Assembly: GCA_017452445.1 (NCBI GenBank)
Contig: JAFTMH010000001.1
Location: 1-64,000 of the forward strand
Direction of reading: 5' to 3'
From: Clostridia bacterium
Lineage (GTDB): Bacteria > Bacillota > Clostridia > Christensenellales > UBA1242
DNA: 64,000 nucleotides
Part shown: piece by piece, positions 26,480 through 35,639 of the stretch
How the letters are laid out: every line of letters begins with the position of its first letter
How positions within the stretch are numbered: position 1 is the stretch's first letter
Notes under the pieces: generated by a model
The model's database searches: none
What the model was told of the DNA's origin: nothing
The model's input: only the letters and a program-made list of their open reading frames with translations
Program-made: the position numbers and the translations under genes

Positions 26480-26993
26480 TGTTATCGTCCTTTTTGGCTG
26501 GTTTTTTGCCATTTTTTGCCGCCTTTACATAATATACAATCAAGTAAACAACAAACAAAACAAGCCCAACACACAAAGCTACATCTGCAAAGTTGAAAAC
26601 CGGAAAACTCTTCCAGAAATCAAACTGAATCATATCTCTGACATAGCCAAAAAACAATCTGTCAAACAAGTTTCCAACACAACCTGCAAGGATAAACCCA
26701 AAACAGATGTTGAGCAACCATGTTTTGTTTTTTTCTTTGATGTAATACCAAACAAAAATTGCCATAAAAATAATTGTCAAAACAATCAAAAACACTTGTT
26801 TGCCTGCAAGCATACCCCACGCGGCCCCAAAATTGTGCACCATCGAAAAGTTGATAACTTTTGGGATAACAGTGATTGTTTCGCCAACATCCAATTTGGC
26901 GTCAAAAACATACTTGGTCACAAGATCAAGCGCCAAAACGGCAACAAAAATTGCCATCATCACAGCAAACATTATCCAATTTTTCTTACTCAA
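26469..26993 (-). CDS. lspA: lipoprotein signal peptidase (signal peptidase II)
   Basis: A 174-residue aspartic protease with four transmembrane helices that cleaves the signal peptide of lipidated prolipoproteins. The catalytic residues lie in GNLFDRLFFGYVRD and VFNFADVALCVG. MVHNFGAAWGML is the conserved loop. A Lys-rich tail ends the protein. It overlaps the Rlu gene, as is common. It would process the many lipoproteins of this window. Confidence 0.95.
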   Translation of the reverse strand: MSKKNWIMFAVMMAIFVAVLALDLVTKYVFDAKLDVGETITVIPKVINFSMVHNFGAAWGMLAGKQVFLIVLTIIFMAIFVWYYIKEKNKTWLLNICFGFILAGCVGNLFDRLFFGYVRDMIQFDFWKSFPVFNFADVALCVGLVLFVVYLIVYYVKAAKNGKKPAKKDDNNEQ

Positions 26994-27002
26994 AACAAAC
27001 CT

Positions 27003-27224
27003 CTACGCCTTGTTGTATCTTTTTTGCAAAATTTCCAAATTTTTATCTTCGAAGTATCTTTCAGTGTAGCCACATTCGCAGCAAACATACCTTGTTGTGT
27101 AAACTTTTTTGCCAAGCATCCCCAACTTTTCGTAGTCAGCATTGCCACTTTCTTTTTTTGAATCGCTCGCTTCGCAAACAAGGATATTTTTACCCGAACA
27201 TTTTGGACAAATTCCGTTTTTCAC
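27003..27224 (-). CDS. small zinc-ribbon protein
   Basis: 73 residues with two Cys pairs: CPKCSGKN at the N-terminus and CCECGYTERYF later, a zinc ribbon. The C-terminus is short and basic. Function unknown; such proteins often bind nucleic acid or assist an assembly factor. It is spaced 9 bp from lspA and 2 bp from sepF, and so is probably co-transcribed with cell-division and lipoprotein-processing genes. Confidence 0.7.
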   Translation of the reverse strand: MKNGICPKCSGKNILVCEASDSKKESGNADYEKLGMLGKKVYTTRYVCCECGYTERYFEDKNLEILQKRYNKA

Positions 27225-27226
27225 AA

Positions 27227-27595
27227 TCAGTCCCCCCTTTCAACTTCCATGCCTTTTGGCAAAAACAAATACAAATCCATATCCATAATTTCAATGTGTG
27301 CATCAATCACATCAACAACGCCTGTGTAATAATCCACAATTTTGTTGCGTTCTGCCATGCTGCAACCTCTAAAATCAATAAAAAATGGAATTTCCTTCTT
27401 CAAAAGTTGAACTTTATCCTTACAATCTTCATAAGTTTGTGGATAAAACACCTTTACTCCATCGATTTCATCTGGCAATTTTTGTGTAACTTTCAAGTCA
27501 TAAGTCGCTTTTTGAGTGTTTTTCTTTTTGTTTGCAACCTTGACATCATCGCCTTCAAAACCAAAAATCTTATAAATAAAATTCATAATCTTCAT
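27227..27595 (-). CDS. sepF: cell division protein SepF
   Basis: A 122-residue FtsZ membrane anchor. An N-terminal segment (KIMNFIYKIFGFEG) can serve as the amphipathic membrane-binding helix. The SepF core follows: VKVFYPQTYEDCKD, IPFFIDFRGC, RNKIVDYYTGVVDVIDA, and IMDMDLYLFLPKGMEV. It heads the operon. The usual genes before sepF (ylmD/ylmE) are not present. Confidence 0.85.
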   Translation of the reverse strand: MKIMNFIYKIFGFEGDDVKVANKKKNTQKATYDLKVTQKLPDEIDGVKVFYPQTYEDCKDKVQLLKKEIPFFIDFRGCSMAERNKIVDYYTGVVDVIDAHIEIMDMDLYLFLPKGMEVERGD

Positions 27596-27726
27596 AGTTT
27601 TCTCTCCAATATATCTTTTATAATATCACAAAAACAAAACTTTGACAAACAAAATCATTTTGTTTGCATTTTTAGTTTTTACATACAATTTTACAGGTTA
27701 TATTTTTATAACTTTAATTTAATAAA

Positions 27727-27759
27727 ATAAAGAGGTTTAGACATCTAAACCTCTTTACA
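27727..27759 (-). terminator. intrinsic terminator
   Basis: Stem AAAGAGGTTTAGA-catc-TCTAAACCTCTTT, long and perfect. It follows the minus-strand gene at 27762. Confidence 0.9.
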
Positions 27760-27761
27760 TT

Positions 27762-28238
27762 TTAATGACCAAATTTTTGTTTGCACCAATCTTCAATAAG
27801 TCTTGTGACATTATTTTCAGTTCTTGTGCGATAGTCATAAGACATAAATTCTTTATAATAAACTCTTTGTTTTCCACACTTGTTGCAAGTTGCAGTGATT
27901 TTGTATCTTGCCATTTCTTTTGAATAATAACGATCGTCGTTCATATTTGAAGAAACTTCGTTGTGAAGCGTTTCCAAAACCCATTCATAGTCGCAGAGTT
28001 TCAAAGGTTCGCCACATTTCAAGCAGATGTCTTGTTTGATTTTTCTGCCATTCAAGAGCATAACAATGCCCAAAACAAGCGCAACAACGCCACAACCAAG
28101 CAAAATGTAACAAAGATAACTTCCTTTATCTTCAGTTGTGATCAAGTCATAAGCACCATAACCTGCCATGCCAAGTCCACCCAAAGCCAAAATAAATCCA
28201 AAAAGGTTAAGGATATTTGATTTTTTCTTCTTGTTCAT
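27762..28238 (-). CDS. membrane protein with zinc-ribbon-like domain, unknown function
   Basis: 158 residues. A basic N-terminus (NKKKKSN), two transmembrane segments (about 10-30 and 42-62), then a soluble part with two Cys pairs (CLKCGEPLKLC, ATCNKCGKQ) that would bind zinc, and a Tyr-rich C-terminus. I recognise no named family. It stands alone between terminators, 148 bp downstream of tuf on the opposite side of the tuf terminator. Confidence 0.65.
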   Translation of the reverse strand: MNKKKKSNILNLFGFILALGGLGMAGYGAYDLITTEDKGSYLCYILLGCGVVALVLGIVMLLNGRKIKQDICLKCGEPLKLCDYEWVLETLHNEVSSNMNDDRYYSKEMARYKITATCNKCGKQRVYYKEFMSYDYRTRTENNVTRLIEDWCKQKFGH

Positions 28239-28337
28239 ACTTTCTCCTTAGTATGTTCAGTCAATGACTAAACCCTCTTACTTTTTTAGTATATCACACA
28301 AAAACTCAAACCCCAAAATGATTTTGCATATTAGACA

Positions 28338-28368
28338 AAAAAAAGACTGAAATAAATCAGCCTTTTTT
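28338..28368 (-). terminator. terminator of the str operon
   Basis: Stem AAAGACTGA-aataaa-TCAGCCTTT (one mismatch) with U-run on the minus strand, directly after tuf. Confidence 0.75.
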
Positions 28369-28386
28369 GTTATGTTATTTTTCAGA

Positions 28387-29589
28387 TTATTCAATGATTT
28401 GAGAAACAACACCAGAACCAACTGTTCTGCCACCTTCACGGATAGCGAAACGAAGTCCGTTTTCGATAGCGATTTCTTTGTTAAGAGAAATTGTCATCTT
28501 TACGTTGTCTCCTGGCATAACCATTTCAACACCTGCAGGAAGTTCGATTGTTCCTGTAACGTCTGTTGTTCTGAAGTAGAATTGTGGTCTATAACCATTG
28601 AAGAATGGTGTATGACGGCCGCCTTCTTCTTTCTTCAATACGTAAACTTCAGCAGCAAATTTTGTGTGAGGTTGGATTGAACCTGGTTTGCAAAGAACTT
28701 GTCCTCTTTCGATTTCTGTTCTTTGGATACCACGAAGAAGAACACCGATGTTGTCTCCAGCTCTTCCTTCGTCAAGAAGTTTTCTAAACATTTCAACACC
28801 AGTAACAACTGTTTGTTTCTTAGAACCCATACCAACGATTTCGATAACATCGTTAACATGAACGATACCTCTTTCTACTCTACCTGTAGCAACTGTACCA
28901 CGACCTGTGATTGTGAATACGTCTTCAACTGGCATAAGGAAAGGTTTGTCTGTATCTCTTTCTGGTTCTGGGATATAAGAATCCAAAGCATCAAGAAGTT
29001 CTTGGATTGCTGCACATGCAGGATCATTTACATTTCCAGCTTGAGCTGCTTCCAAAGCTTTGAGAGCTGAACCTTTGATAATTGGAGTTGTGTCTCCTGG
29101 GAATCCATATTCGCTGAGCAAATCTCTGATTTCCATTTCAACGAGTTCCAACAATTCTGGATCGTCAACTTGATCAGTTTTGTTCATGAATACTGTGATG
29201 TATGGAACACCTACTTGACGAGCAAGCAAAATGTGTTCTCTAGTTTGAGGCATTGGACCATCTGTAGAAGCAACTACGAGGATAGCACCGTCCATTTGAG
29301 CAGCACCTGTGATCATGTTTTTAACATAGTCAGCGTGTCCTGGACAGTCAACGTGAGCATAGTGTCTTCCGTCTGTTTGGTATTCAACGTGAGATGTGTT
29401 GATTGTGATACCTCTTGCTTTTTCTTCTGGAGCTTTGTCGATTTCGTCATATCTCATTTTTTGAGCAAAGCCCTTTGCTGCACTGTACATTGTGATAGCA
29501 GCAGTAAGTGTAGTCTTACCGTGGTCAACGTGGCCGATTGTACCAACGTTTACGTGTGGTTTAGATCTATCAAATTTTTCTGTAGCCAT
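28387..29589 (-). CDS. tuf: elongation factor Tu
   Basis: A 400-residue GTPase that brings aminoacyl-tRNA to the ribosome. G1 GHVDHGKTT (18-26), switch region [13 protein letters not shown]3 [10 protein letters not shown]4 NKTDQVDD, G5 GSALKAL, and both beta-barrel domains with the EF-Tu C-terminus [15 protein letters not shown]. Last gene of the rpsL-rpsG-fusA-tuf operon. Confidence 0.99.
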   Translation of the reverse strand: MATEKFDRSKPHVNVGTIGHVDHGKTTLTAAITMYSAAKGFAQKMRYDEIDKAPEEKARGITINTSHVEYQTDGRHYAHVDCPGHADYVKNMITGAAQMDGAILVVASTDGPMPQTREHILLARQVGVPYITVFMNKTDQVDDPELLELVEMEIRDLLSEYGFPGDTTPIIKGSALKALEAAQAGNVNDPACAAIQELLDALDSYIPEPERDTDKPFLMPVEDVFTITGRGTVATGRVERGIVHVNDVIEIVGMGSKKQTVVTGVEMFRKLLDEGRAGDNIGVLLRGIQRTEIERGQVLCKPGSIQPHTKFAAEVYVLKKEEGGRHTPFFNGYRPQFYFRTTDVTGTIELPAGVEMVMPGDNVKMTISLNKEIAIENGLRFAIREGGRTVGSGVVSQIIE

Positions 29590-29691
29590 TTTTAATTCTC
29601 CTTTTTATATTTACTACGATATTGATATATTAGCACATAATTTATTTTTTTGCAACCAAAATAGTTATATTTTAGCAAAAAATCAAATTAT

Positions 29692-31767
29692 TTATGCTTG
29701 TTTTTTACGCTGACCAACGATTGATTCAGCAATGTTTTTAGGAACTTCTGCATATTTCAAGAATTCCATTGTAAATGTGCCACGGCCTTGTGTTTGAGAA
29801 CGAAGGTCTGTAGCATAACCAAACATTTCACCAAGTGGAACTTCAGCATTAACAACTTGTACACCAGGTTTTGTTTCGTTTCCTGTAAGGATACCACGAC
29901 GAGAAGTCAAGTTGCCCATAACTGTACCAAGGTATTCGTCTGGGGCTTCTACTTGAACTTTCATAATAGGTTCAAGAAGAACTGGGTTTGCCTTCAAAGC
30001 ACCATCTTTGAATGCCATAGATCCGGCAATCTTAAATGCCATTTCAGAAGAGTCAACTTCGTGGTAAGAACCGTCAAGAACTGTAACTTTGAAGTCAACA
30101 GTTTCATATCCGGCAATAACACCGTTTTTGCTTGCTTCCAAAATACCATTGTTGATTGGTTGGATATATTCTTTTGGAATAGAACCACCAACTGTCTTAT
30201 CTTCAAATTGATATCCTGTGCCTGGTTCAAGAGGTTCGATATCGATAACGCAGTGGCCGTATTGTCCCTTACCACCAGATTGTCTAACGAATTTACCTTC
30301 TGCTCTTGTTGCCTTTCTGATTGTTTCTTTGTAAGCAACTTGTGGTTTACCAACATTTGCTTCAACTTTGAATTCTCTCAAAAGTCTGTCAACAATGATT
30401 TCAAGGTGAAGTTCGCCCATACCAGCGATAATTGTTTGACCTGTTTCTTGGTCTGTGTATGTTTTGAAAGTTGGGTCTTCTTCTGCAAGTTTAACAAGTG
30501 CAAGCACCATCTTTTCTTGCATCAATTTTGTTTTAGGTTCGATAGCAACTCTAATAACTGGATCTGGGAATTCCATACTTTCCAAAACGATAGGTTGTTT
30601 TTCATCACAAAGAGTTTCACCAGTGATTGTATCTTTAAGACCAACGATAGCAGCGATGTCTCCAGCGCCAACTTCTTTGATTTCTTCTCTTTGGTTTGAG
30701 TGCATTCTGATCAAACGACCAACTCTTTCTTTAGTGCCTTTGTTTGAGTTGTAAACATAAGAGCCCGCAACAAGCTTTCCTGAATAAACTCTAAAGAAGG
30801 CAAGACGACCTACGAATGGGTCTGTCATAATCTTAAATGCAAGTCCAGCGAATGGAGCATCTTCACTTGGAGCTCTTGTTTCTTCTTCGCCAGAATCTGG
30901 ATTAAGTCCAGCAATGTGATCAATGTCGAGTGGTGATGGCAAATATGTTACCATAGCATCCAACAACATTTGAACACCTTTGTTTTTGTAAGATGAACCA
31001 CAAAGAACAGGAACCAAAGTTCTTGCAATTGTAGCTTTTCTCAATGCTTTTTGAAGTTCTTCAAGTGAAATTTCTCCACCTTCAAAATATCTTTCAAGCA
31101 ATGCATCGTCTGTTTCAACGATCTTTTCAATCAATTCGTCATGAAGTTGTTGTGCTTTATCTTTCAATTCTGCAGGGATTTCTGTTACTTCAATTTGAGT
31201 TCCCATATCATCTTTGTAGACTTCAGCCTTCATTGTCAAAAGGTCGATAATTCCACTGAATGTTTCAGCTTCGCCGATTGGCATTTGAATTGCAACTGGA
31301 TTTGTGTTCAATCTAACTTTGATTGATTCTACACAAGCAAAAAAGTCTGCAGCATCTCTATCCATTTTGTTTACATAGATGATTGTTGGAACTTTATACT
31401 TTGCAGATTGTCTCCAAACAGTTTCTGTTTGTGGTTGAACTTTGTCACGAGCAGAAAGCACCAAAACAGCACCATCGAGAACTTTCAAAGATCTTTCAAC
31501 TTCAACTGTGAAGTCAACGTGTCCTGGAGTGTCGATAATGTTGATTTTGTGGCCTTTCCATTGACAAGTTGTACAAGCAGAAGTAATTGTGATACCTCTT
31601 TCTTGTTCTTGAGCCATCCAGTCCATAGTAGCAGCACCGTCATGAACTTCACCGATCTTGTGGCTTTTTCCAGTATAGTACAAAATTCTTTCAGATGTTG
31701 TAGTTTTACCAGCGTCAATGTGAGCCATAATACCGATGTTTCTTGTCATCTCAAGGTTTGTAGCCAT
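29692..31767 (-). CDS. fusA: elongation factor G
   Basis: A 691-residue translocase GTPase. G1 [15 protein letters not shown], switch [15 protein letters not shown]3 [17 protein letters not shown]4 NKMDRDAAD. Domains II-V are intact, with [11 protein letters not shown] and the terminal [14 protein letters not shown]. Length is typical. Third gene of the str operon. Confidence 0.99.
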   Translation of the reverse strand: MATNLEMTRNIGIMAHIDAGKTTTSERILYYTGKSHKIGEVHDGAATMDWMAQEQERGITITSACTTCQWKGHKINIIDTPGHVDFTVEVERSLKVLDGAVLVLSARDKVQPQTETVWRQSAKYKVPTIIYVNKMDRDAADFFACVESIKVRLNTNPVAIQMPIGEAETFSGIIDLLTMKAEVYKDDMGTQIEVTEIPAELKDKAQQLHDELIEKIVETDDALLERYFEGGEISLEELQKALRKATIARTLVPVLCGSSYKNKGVQMLLDAMVTYLPSPLDIDHIAGLNPDSGEEETRAPSEDAPFAGLAFKIMTDPFVGRLAFFRVYSGKLVAGSYVYNSNKGTKERVGRLIRMHSNQREEIKEVGAGDIAAIVGLKDTITGETLCDEKQPIVLESMEFPDPVIRVAIEPKTKLMQEKMVLALVKLAEEDPTFKTYTDQETGQTIIAGMGELHLEIIVDRLLREFKVEANVGKPQVAYKETIRKATRAEGKFVRQSGGKGQYGHCVIDIEPLEPGTGYQFEDKTVGGSIPKEYIQPINNGILEASKNGVIAGYETVDFKVTVLDGSYHEVDSSEMAFKIAGSMAFKDGALKANPVLLEPIMKVQVEAPDEYLGTVMGNLTSRRGILTGNETKPGVQVVNAEVPLGEMFGYATDLRSQTQGRGTFTMEFLKYAEVPKNIAESIVGQRKKQA

Positions 31768-31901
31768 AAATTTTTCTCCTAATTAAATTTGGTCATTTTT
31801 GAAAGGAATAAACCTAAACCTTTTGATTTTTTTGAGTTTTCTCTCTTTATGGGATCAATCAAACTGCAACTCCACACTCAATTGTTGCAATTTGAAAAAT
31901 T

Positions 31902-32375
31902 TTACCACTTGTAGTGTGCAAAAGCTTTGTTAGCTTCAGCCATTCTGTGCATTTCGTCTCTCTTCTTAATAGAAGCACCTGTGTTGTTGTATGCATCGAG
32001 AAGTTCGCCAGCGAGTTTTTCATTCATTGTTCTTTCACCAGTTCTCTTTCTTGCATTTGCAACAATCCAACGAATAGCAAGTGTTTGTCTTCTTTCTGGA
32101 CGGATTTCCATTGGTACTTGGTATGTTGCACCACCAACTCTACGACCTTTAGTTTCGAGCATTGGCTTAACATTTTCAATTGCTGTAAGAGCAACATCAA
32201 GAGCTTCCGCACCAGTTTTTTCTTTCAAAATGTCGAAAGAACCATATACGATTCTTTGTGCAAGACCCTTCTTTCCGCTCAACATAACTTGGTTGATAAG
32301 TTTTGTTACAACTTTGTTGTTGTAAATTGGATCTGGCAAAACATCTTTTTTCACAGCACTATTTCTTCTTGGCAT
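31902..32375 (-). CDS. rpsG: 30S ribosomal protein S7
   Basis: 157 residues with [19 protein letters not shown] at the N-terminus and [16 protein letters not shown] and [21 protein letters not shown], the standard S7 signatures. It nucleates assembly of the 30S head. It lies between rpsL and fusA. Confidence 0.99.
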   Translation of the reverse strand: MPRRNSAVKKDVLPDPIYNNKVVTKLINQVMLSGKKGLAQRIVYGSFDILKEKTGAEALDVALTAIENVKPMLETKGRRVGGATYQVPMEIRPERRQTLAIRWIVANARKRTGERTMNEKLAGELLDAYNNTGASIKKRDEMHRMAEANKAFAHYKW

Positions 32376-32418
32376 TGTGTTTTACTCCTTTTATAAATTT
32401 TGTTTGGCAATTCTAAGA

Positions 32419-32799
32419 TTATTTGCCTGATTTTGGTCTCTTAGCACCGTATTTAGAACGGCTTTGCTTTCTGTTTGCAACACCTGCTGTATCAAGTGTA
32501 CCTCTTACGATGTGATATCTCACACCAGGAAGGTCCTTAACACGGCCGCCTCTTACGAGAACTACACTGTGTTCTTGCAAGTTGTGTCCAATACCAGGAA
32601 TGTAGCATGTTCCTTCTTGACCATTAGAAAGTTTTACTCTGGCAATTTTTCTCAAAGCTGAGTTAGGCTTCTTTGGAGTTGCTGTTCTTACTGACAAGCA
32701 AACACCTCTTTTTTGAGGACATTCTTCCAAAAGTGGAGCTTTCTTCTTCTTTTCAAAAGATTTTCTACCATTTCTAACAAGTTGGTTAAATGTAGGCAT
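32419..32799 (-). CDS. rpsL: 30S ribosomal protein S12
   Basis: 126 residues. The decoding-centre loops read [14 protein letters not shown] and [14 protein letters not shown], with Lys at both classical streptomycin-resistance positions, so the sequence looks drug-sensitive. First gene of the str operon, behind a long leader. Confidence 0.99.
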   Translation of the reverse strand: MPTFNQLVRNGRKSFEKKKKAPLLEECPQKRGVCLSVRTATPKKPNSALRKIARVKLSNGQEGTCYIPGIGHNLQEHSVVLVRGGRVKDLPGVRYHIVRGTLDTAGVANRKQSRSKYGAKRPKSGK

Positions 32800-33106
32800 T
32801 TTGTTTCTCCTTTCTTAAAATTTTCAGTTTGAAATCTTGAATTGGATTTGTCATAAAAAAATGACACGAATTTCGGATTCGTGCCAATGAAAAAATGCTC
32901 TTTGATCAAACATGAACAACACAATCGCATTTGCGACTCCAAAAGAACTTTGCTTTTGAATCGGTGGGGTTTGTTGCACCTTTCTCCTGTCCGTTTGACT
33001 AATCAAACTATGCTGAAACTGAAATCACACTCTTTTTCAAATCAGCTTGCCACCTGTTGTTTGTTTATGCTTAAAGAATTAAGCATGGTTTCCGACAACG
33101 AAACAC
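32800..33106 (-). promoter_or_regulatory. roughly 300-nt leader of the str operon
   Basis: Between the promoter and rpsL lies about 300 nt with no gene that I credit. On the minus strand it holds a hairpin GCTTAATTCTTTAAGC near 33070-33085, the inverted repeat GTTTGA/TCAAAC (32993-33008), an AGGAGAAAGGTG segment near 32980-32992, and a terminator at 32855-32885. The length and the internal terminator suggest control by attenuation or by a ribosomal protein. Confidence 0.55.
32855..32885 (-). terminator. terminator inside the str leader (attenuator candidate)
   Basis: On the minus strand GGCACGAA-tccgaaa-TTCGTGTC (eight pairs, one G-U) is followed by A and seven U. It lies about 55 nt ahead of rpsL and after more than 220 nt of leader, so it would stop transcription before the genes unless it is prevented. 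Confidence 0.65.
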
Positions 33107-33112
33107 AAGCAT

Positions 33113-33141
33113 ATTATACTTATCTACCCTTTGTTTGTCAA
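33113..33141 (-). promoter_or_regulatory. consensus promoter of the str operon
   Basis: On the minus strand TTGACA (33136-33141), exactly 17 bp, TATAAT (33113-33118): a perfect sigma-A consensus. The start is near 33106. Confidence 0.85.
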
Positions 33142-33204
33142 GGGTTTTTACACATTTTTTTAGAGCAATTTTCTTCTCTAAAAATCTAACCAAAACAGCA
33201 ACAA

Positions 33205-33232
33205 AAAAGATGCTCTTTCGAGCACCTTTTAT
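33205..33232 (-). terminator. intrinsic terminator
   Basis: On the minus strand AAGGTGCTC-gaaa-GAGCATCTT followed by a U-run. It overlaps the stop of the gene at 33229. Confidence 0.75.
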
Positions 33233-33645
33233 TCATCATCTCCACCAGCCATATTTTCAGGTGTAGGCTTTTTGCCTTGATCTTTAAGTTCTTGTTGTCT
33301 TGCTTGCTTTTTGCTGTAAGCGTTTTTCATGTTGTTGAGCATAATGCCTGTTGCATCTCCAACAAGAGAGTATGTAAATCCATCTGCATTCTTTTTGAAG
33401 TAGTTTGGTTTTGCAATCGTGCTGTAAGCAGTGCAATATGGATTGTTGCAAGTAAAATACAAACTTCTTCCTGAGCCACAGTATGCTCTGATTGCAGATT
33501 CTACAGTGTAGGACACAATTTGTGTCAACATTTTTTCAAGAAATGGCATAGCAATCTTTGCCCCTTTGTTTTTTCCAATAGGGACCATTTCAACAGACAA
33601 TGCCTTCTTGCACACAGGACAACTTCCAAACGGTTTTAATGCCAT
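33229..33645 (-). CDS. zinc-ribbon protein of unknown function
   Basis: 138 residues. An N-terminal CPVCKKAL and a mid-protein CNNPYCTAY pair could bind zinc. Between them is a hydrophobic helix-forming stretch (AMPFLEKMLTQIVSYTVESAIRAYCG). The C-terminus is charged and Gln/Lys-rich (KKQARQQELKDQGKK). I do not recognise the family. It is monocistronic between the str promoter and ligA. Confidence 0.6.
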   Translation of the reverse strand: MALKPFGSCPVCKKALSVEMVPIGKNKGAKIAMPFLEKMLTQIVSYTVESAIRAYCGSGRSLYFTCNNPYCTAYSTIAKPNYFKKNADGFTYSLVGDATGIMLNNMKNAYSKKQARQQELKDQGKKPTPENMAGGDDE

Positions 33646-33680
33646 ATCTTTCTCCTAATATTAGTATAACACACCAAAAA

Positions 33681-35636
33681 CTATTTATCAAGAAATTTAG
33701 CAAAGAATTCTTGTTCACTTAAAACAGGCACGCCAAGTGCTTTTGCTTTGTCAAGTTTGCTTCCTGCTTCTTCCCCTGCAACCACAAAAGATGTGTTTTT
33801 TGAAACAGAAGATGCAGTCTTGCCACCATTTTCTTCAATAATCTTGGTCATATCTGGTCTTGAATAGTTTGGCAAAGTGCCTGTAAGCACAAATGTCAAC
33901 CCTTTCAAAACATCTGATTTTGTTTGATTGTTTGAATAAGGTTGAACCCCCGCTTCCAACAACTTGTCAATCTCTGCAAGATTTGCTTCATCTTTGAAAT
34001 AGTCCACAATATTTTGAGCAATAATCTCGCCAACATCTTCAACCTGCAAAATTTCTTCAAAGGTTGCGTTTTTAAGTGTTTGCAAATCACCAAAAGTTTT
34101 TGCCAAATCTTTGGCAGTTTTGATACCCACTTCGCTTATGCCAAGCCCAAACAAAAATCTAAAAAATTCGATTTGTTTGCTTCTCTCAATGCTTTTGACA
34201 ACATTGTCTGCCTTCTTGTCCTTAAATTTATCCAAAGATAAAAGTTGTTCTTTGGTCAACTTATACAAGTCAGAATAATGTCTTACACCAAGTTGGTCAT
34301 AAAATTGTTCGAGTGTTTTTTCGGACAACCCTTCAAGGTTGAATGCTTCTCTGCTTACAAAATGAGTGAACCTTGCCACAATTTGCTCTTTGCAGTTGTC
34401 GTGGTTGCGACAAAACACAAGTGGTCCTTTCTTTTCAAGCACACTTCCACAGCAAGGGCAGAATTTTGGTTCTTCAATCATCACAGAATTATCAAACTTT
34501 TCAGCCAACCCCAAAACTTCTGGGATAACTTCGTTGCTTCTTCTTATAAACACTCTGCTTTTGAGATAAACATTTTTCTTTCTTATATCTTCAATGTTGT
34601 TGAGTGTCGCCCTTGAAATTGTCGCACCTGCAAGTTCGACAGGTTCGAGCACTGCAGTTGGTGTAATCTTTCCACTTCTGCCCACTTGCCACACAACATC
34701 TTCGAGCATTGTTGAAACTTCTTCTGCTTCAAACTTAAATGCCATAGCCCATTTAGGAAATTTGTTTGTAAAGCCAATTTCTTCTCTTGGTTGAATTTCG
34801 TTGAGTTTAACAACAACCCCATCAATCAAAACATCAAGTCTCTTTTTGACTTTGTCGATGTGTTTGATAATGTCATCAAGATCAACTTCTTTGTCAACAA
34901 CTTCAAAAAAGTCTCCTGTCTTAAAGCCGTTTTCTTCCAAAAAGTTGTGCATTTGTTTTTGCGAAACAAAATCTTCGCCTTCTGCATAAAGCACTTCATA
35001 ACAGAAATAGTCAAGCTGTCTTTTTGCAGTTTCTTTTGGGTCAAGGTTTCTAATCGCTCCGGCAACCCCGTTTCTAGGGTTTTTCAAAGGTTCAGCCGCC
35101 TTTTTGTTGTAACGAGCGAAACTAGAATTTGTCATCATACCTTCGCCCCTTAAAATAAGTTTGCCTTTGAAAGGAATTTCAAGTGGCACACTTTGGATTG
35201 TCTTAACCTGTTCGGTAACAACTTCGCCTATTTCGCCGTTTCCACGAGTTACAGCACCAACAAATTTGCCTTCATTGTATTCTGTAACAATGGTAAGACC
35301 GTCAAACTTGTATTCAACAGCAAATGTCGCACCTGCAACAACAGTTTGCATATCACCAACAAACTTGTGTAAGTCGTCAAAACTTCTCACCTTGTCAAGT
35401 GAGTAGAGTCTTACTTCGTGCTTTTTCTTTTCAAACTTGTCAAGTGCCACACCACCAACTCTTTGTGTAGGTGAGTTTGGCAAAATGATGCCAAGTTCGT
35501 TTTCCAAATCAATAAGTTCTTTGTCGAGTGCATCCCACTCTTTGTCTGAAATCGTTGGATTGTCAAGGACATAATAGTTGTAGTTGTGCATCAAGATTTC
35601 ATCAATAAGTTGTTTCATTCTTTGCATTTTGTCCAT
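33681..35636 (-). CDS. ligA: NAD-dependent DNA ligase
   Basis: A 651-residue ligase that seals nicks during replication and repair. The adenylation Lys is in EYKFDG (Lys110). The OB fold, a four-Cys zinc finger (CPCCGSVLEKKG and CRNHDNCKEQ), helix-hairpin-helix repeats (GLGISEVGIKTAKDLAK) and a C-terminal BRCT domain (LKGLTFVLTGTLPNYSR) are all present. It follows pcrA by 3 bp, the conserved pcrA-ligA pair. Confidence 0.98.
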   Translation of the reverse strand: MDKMQRMKQLIDEILMHNYNYYVLDNPTISDKEWDALDKELIDLENELGIILPNSPTQRVGGVALDKFEKKKHEVRLYSLDKVRSFDDLHKFVGDMQTVVAGATFAVEYKFDGLTIVTEYNEGKFVGAVTRGNGEIGEVVTEQVKTIQSVPLEIPFKGKLILRGEGMMTNSSFARYNKKAAEPLKNPRNGVAGAIRNLDPKETAKRQLDYFCYEVLYAEGEDFVSQKQMHNFLEENGFKTGDFFEVVDKEVDLDDIIKHIDKVKKRLDVLIDGVVVKLNEIQPREEIGFTNKFPKWAMAFKFEAEEVSTMLEDVVWQVGRSGKITPTAVLEPVELAGATISRATLNNIEDIRKKNVYLKSRVFIRRSNEVIPEVLGLAEKFDNSVMIEEPKFCPCCGSVLEKKGPLVFCRNHDNCKEQIVARFTHFVSREAFNLEGLSEKTLEQFYDQLGVRHYSDLYKLTKEQLLSLDKFKDKKADNVVKSIERSKQIEFFRFLFGLGISEVGIKTAKDLAKTFGDLQTLKNATFEEILQVEDVGEIIAQNIVDYFKDEANLAEIDKLLEAGVQPYSNNQTKSDVLKGLTFVLTGTLPNYSRPDMTKIIEENGGKTASSVSKNTSFVVAGEEAGSKLDKAKALGVPVLSEQEFFAKFLDK

Positions 35637-35639
35637 TTT

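Noticed and set aside
29788..30699. 303-codon plus-strand frame inside fusA
   Set aside because: Entirely antisense to EF-G; composition rich in Phe, Cys, Asn as expected for a complement of coding DNA.
32688..32942. Open frame crossing the rpsL start and leader
   Set aside because: No family features. It overlaps rpsL and the leader terminator, so it is more likely incidental.
32800..33106. T-box riboswitch in the str leader
   Set aside because: The AGGTGGCAA segment only partly resembles the T-box core, is far from the terminator, and the genes are not aminoacyl-tRNA related.
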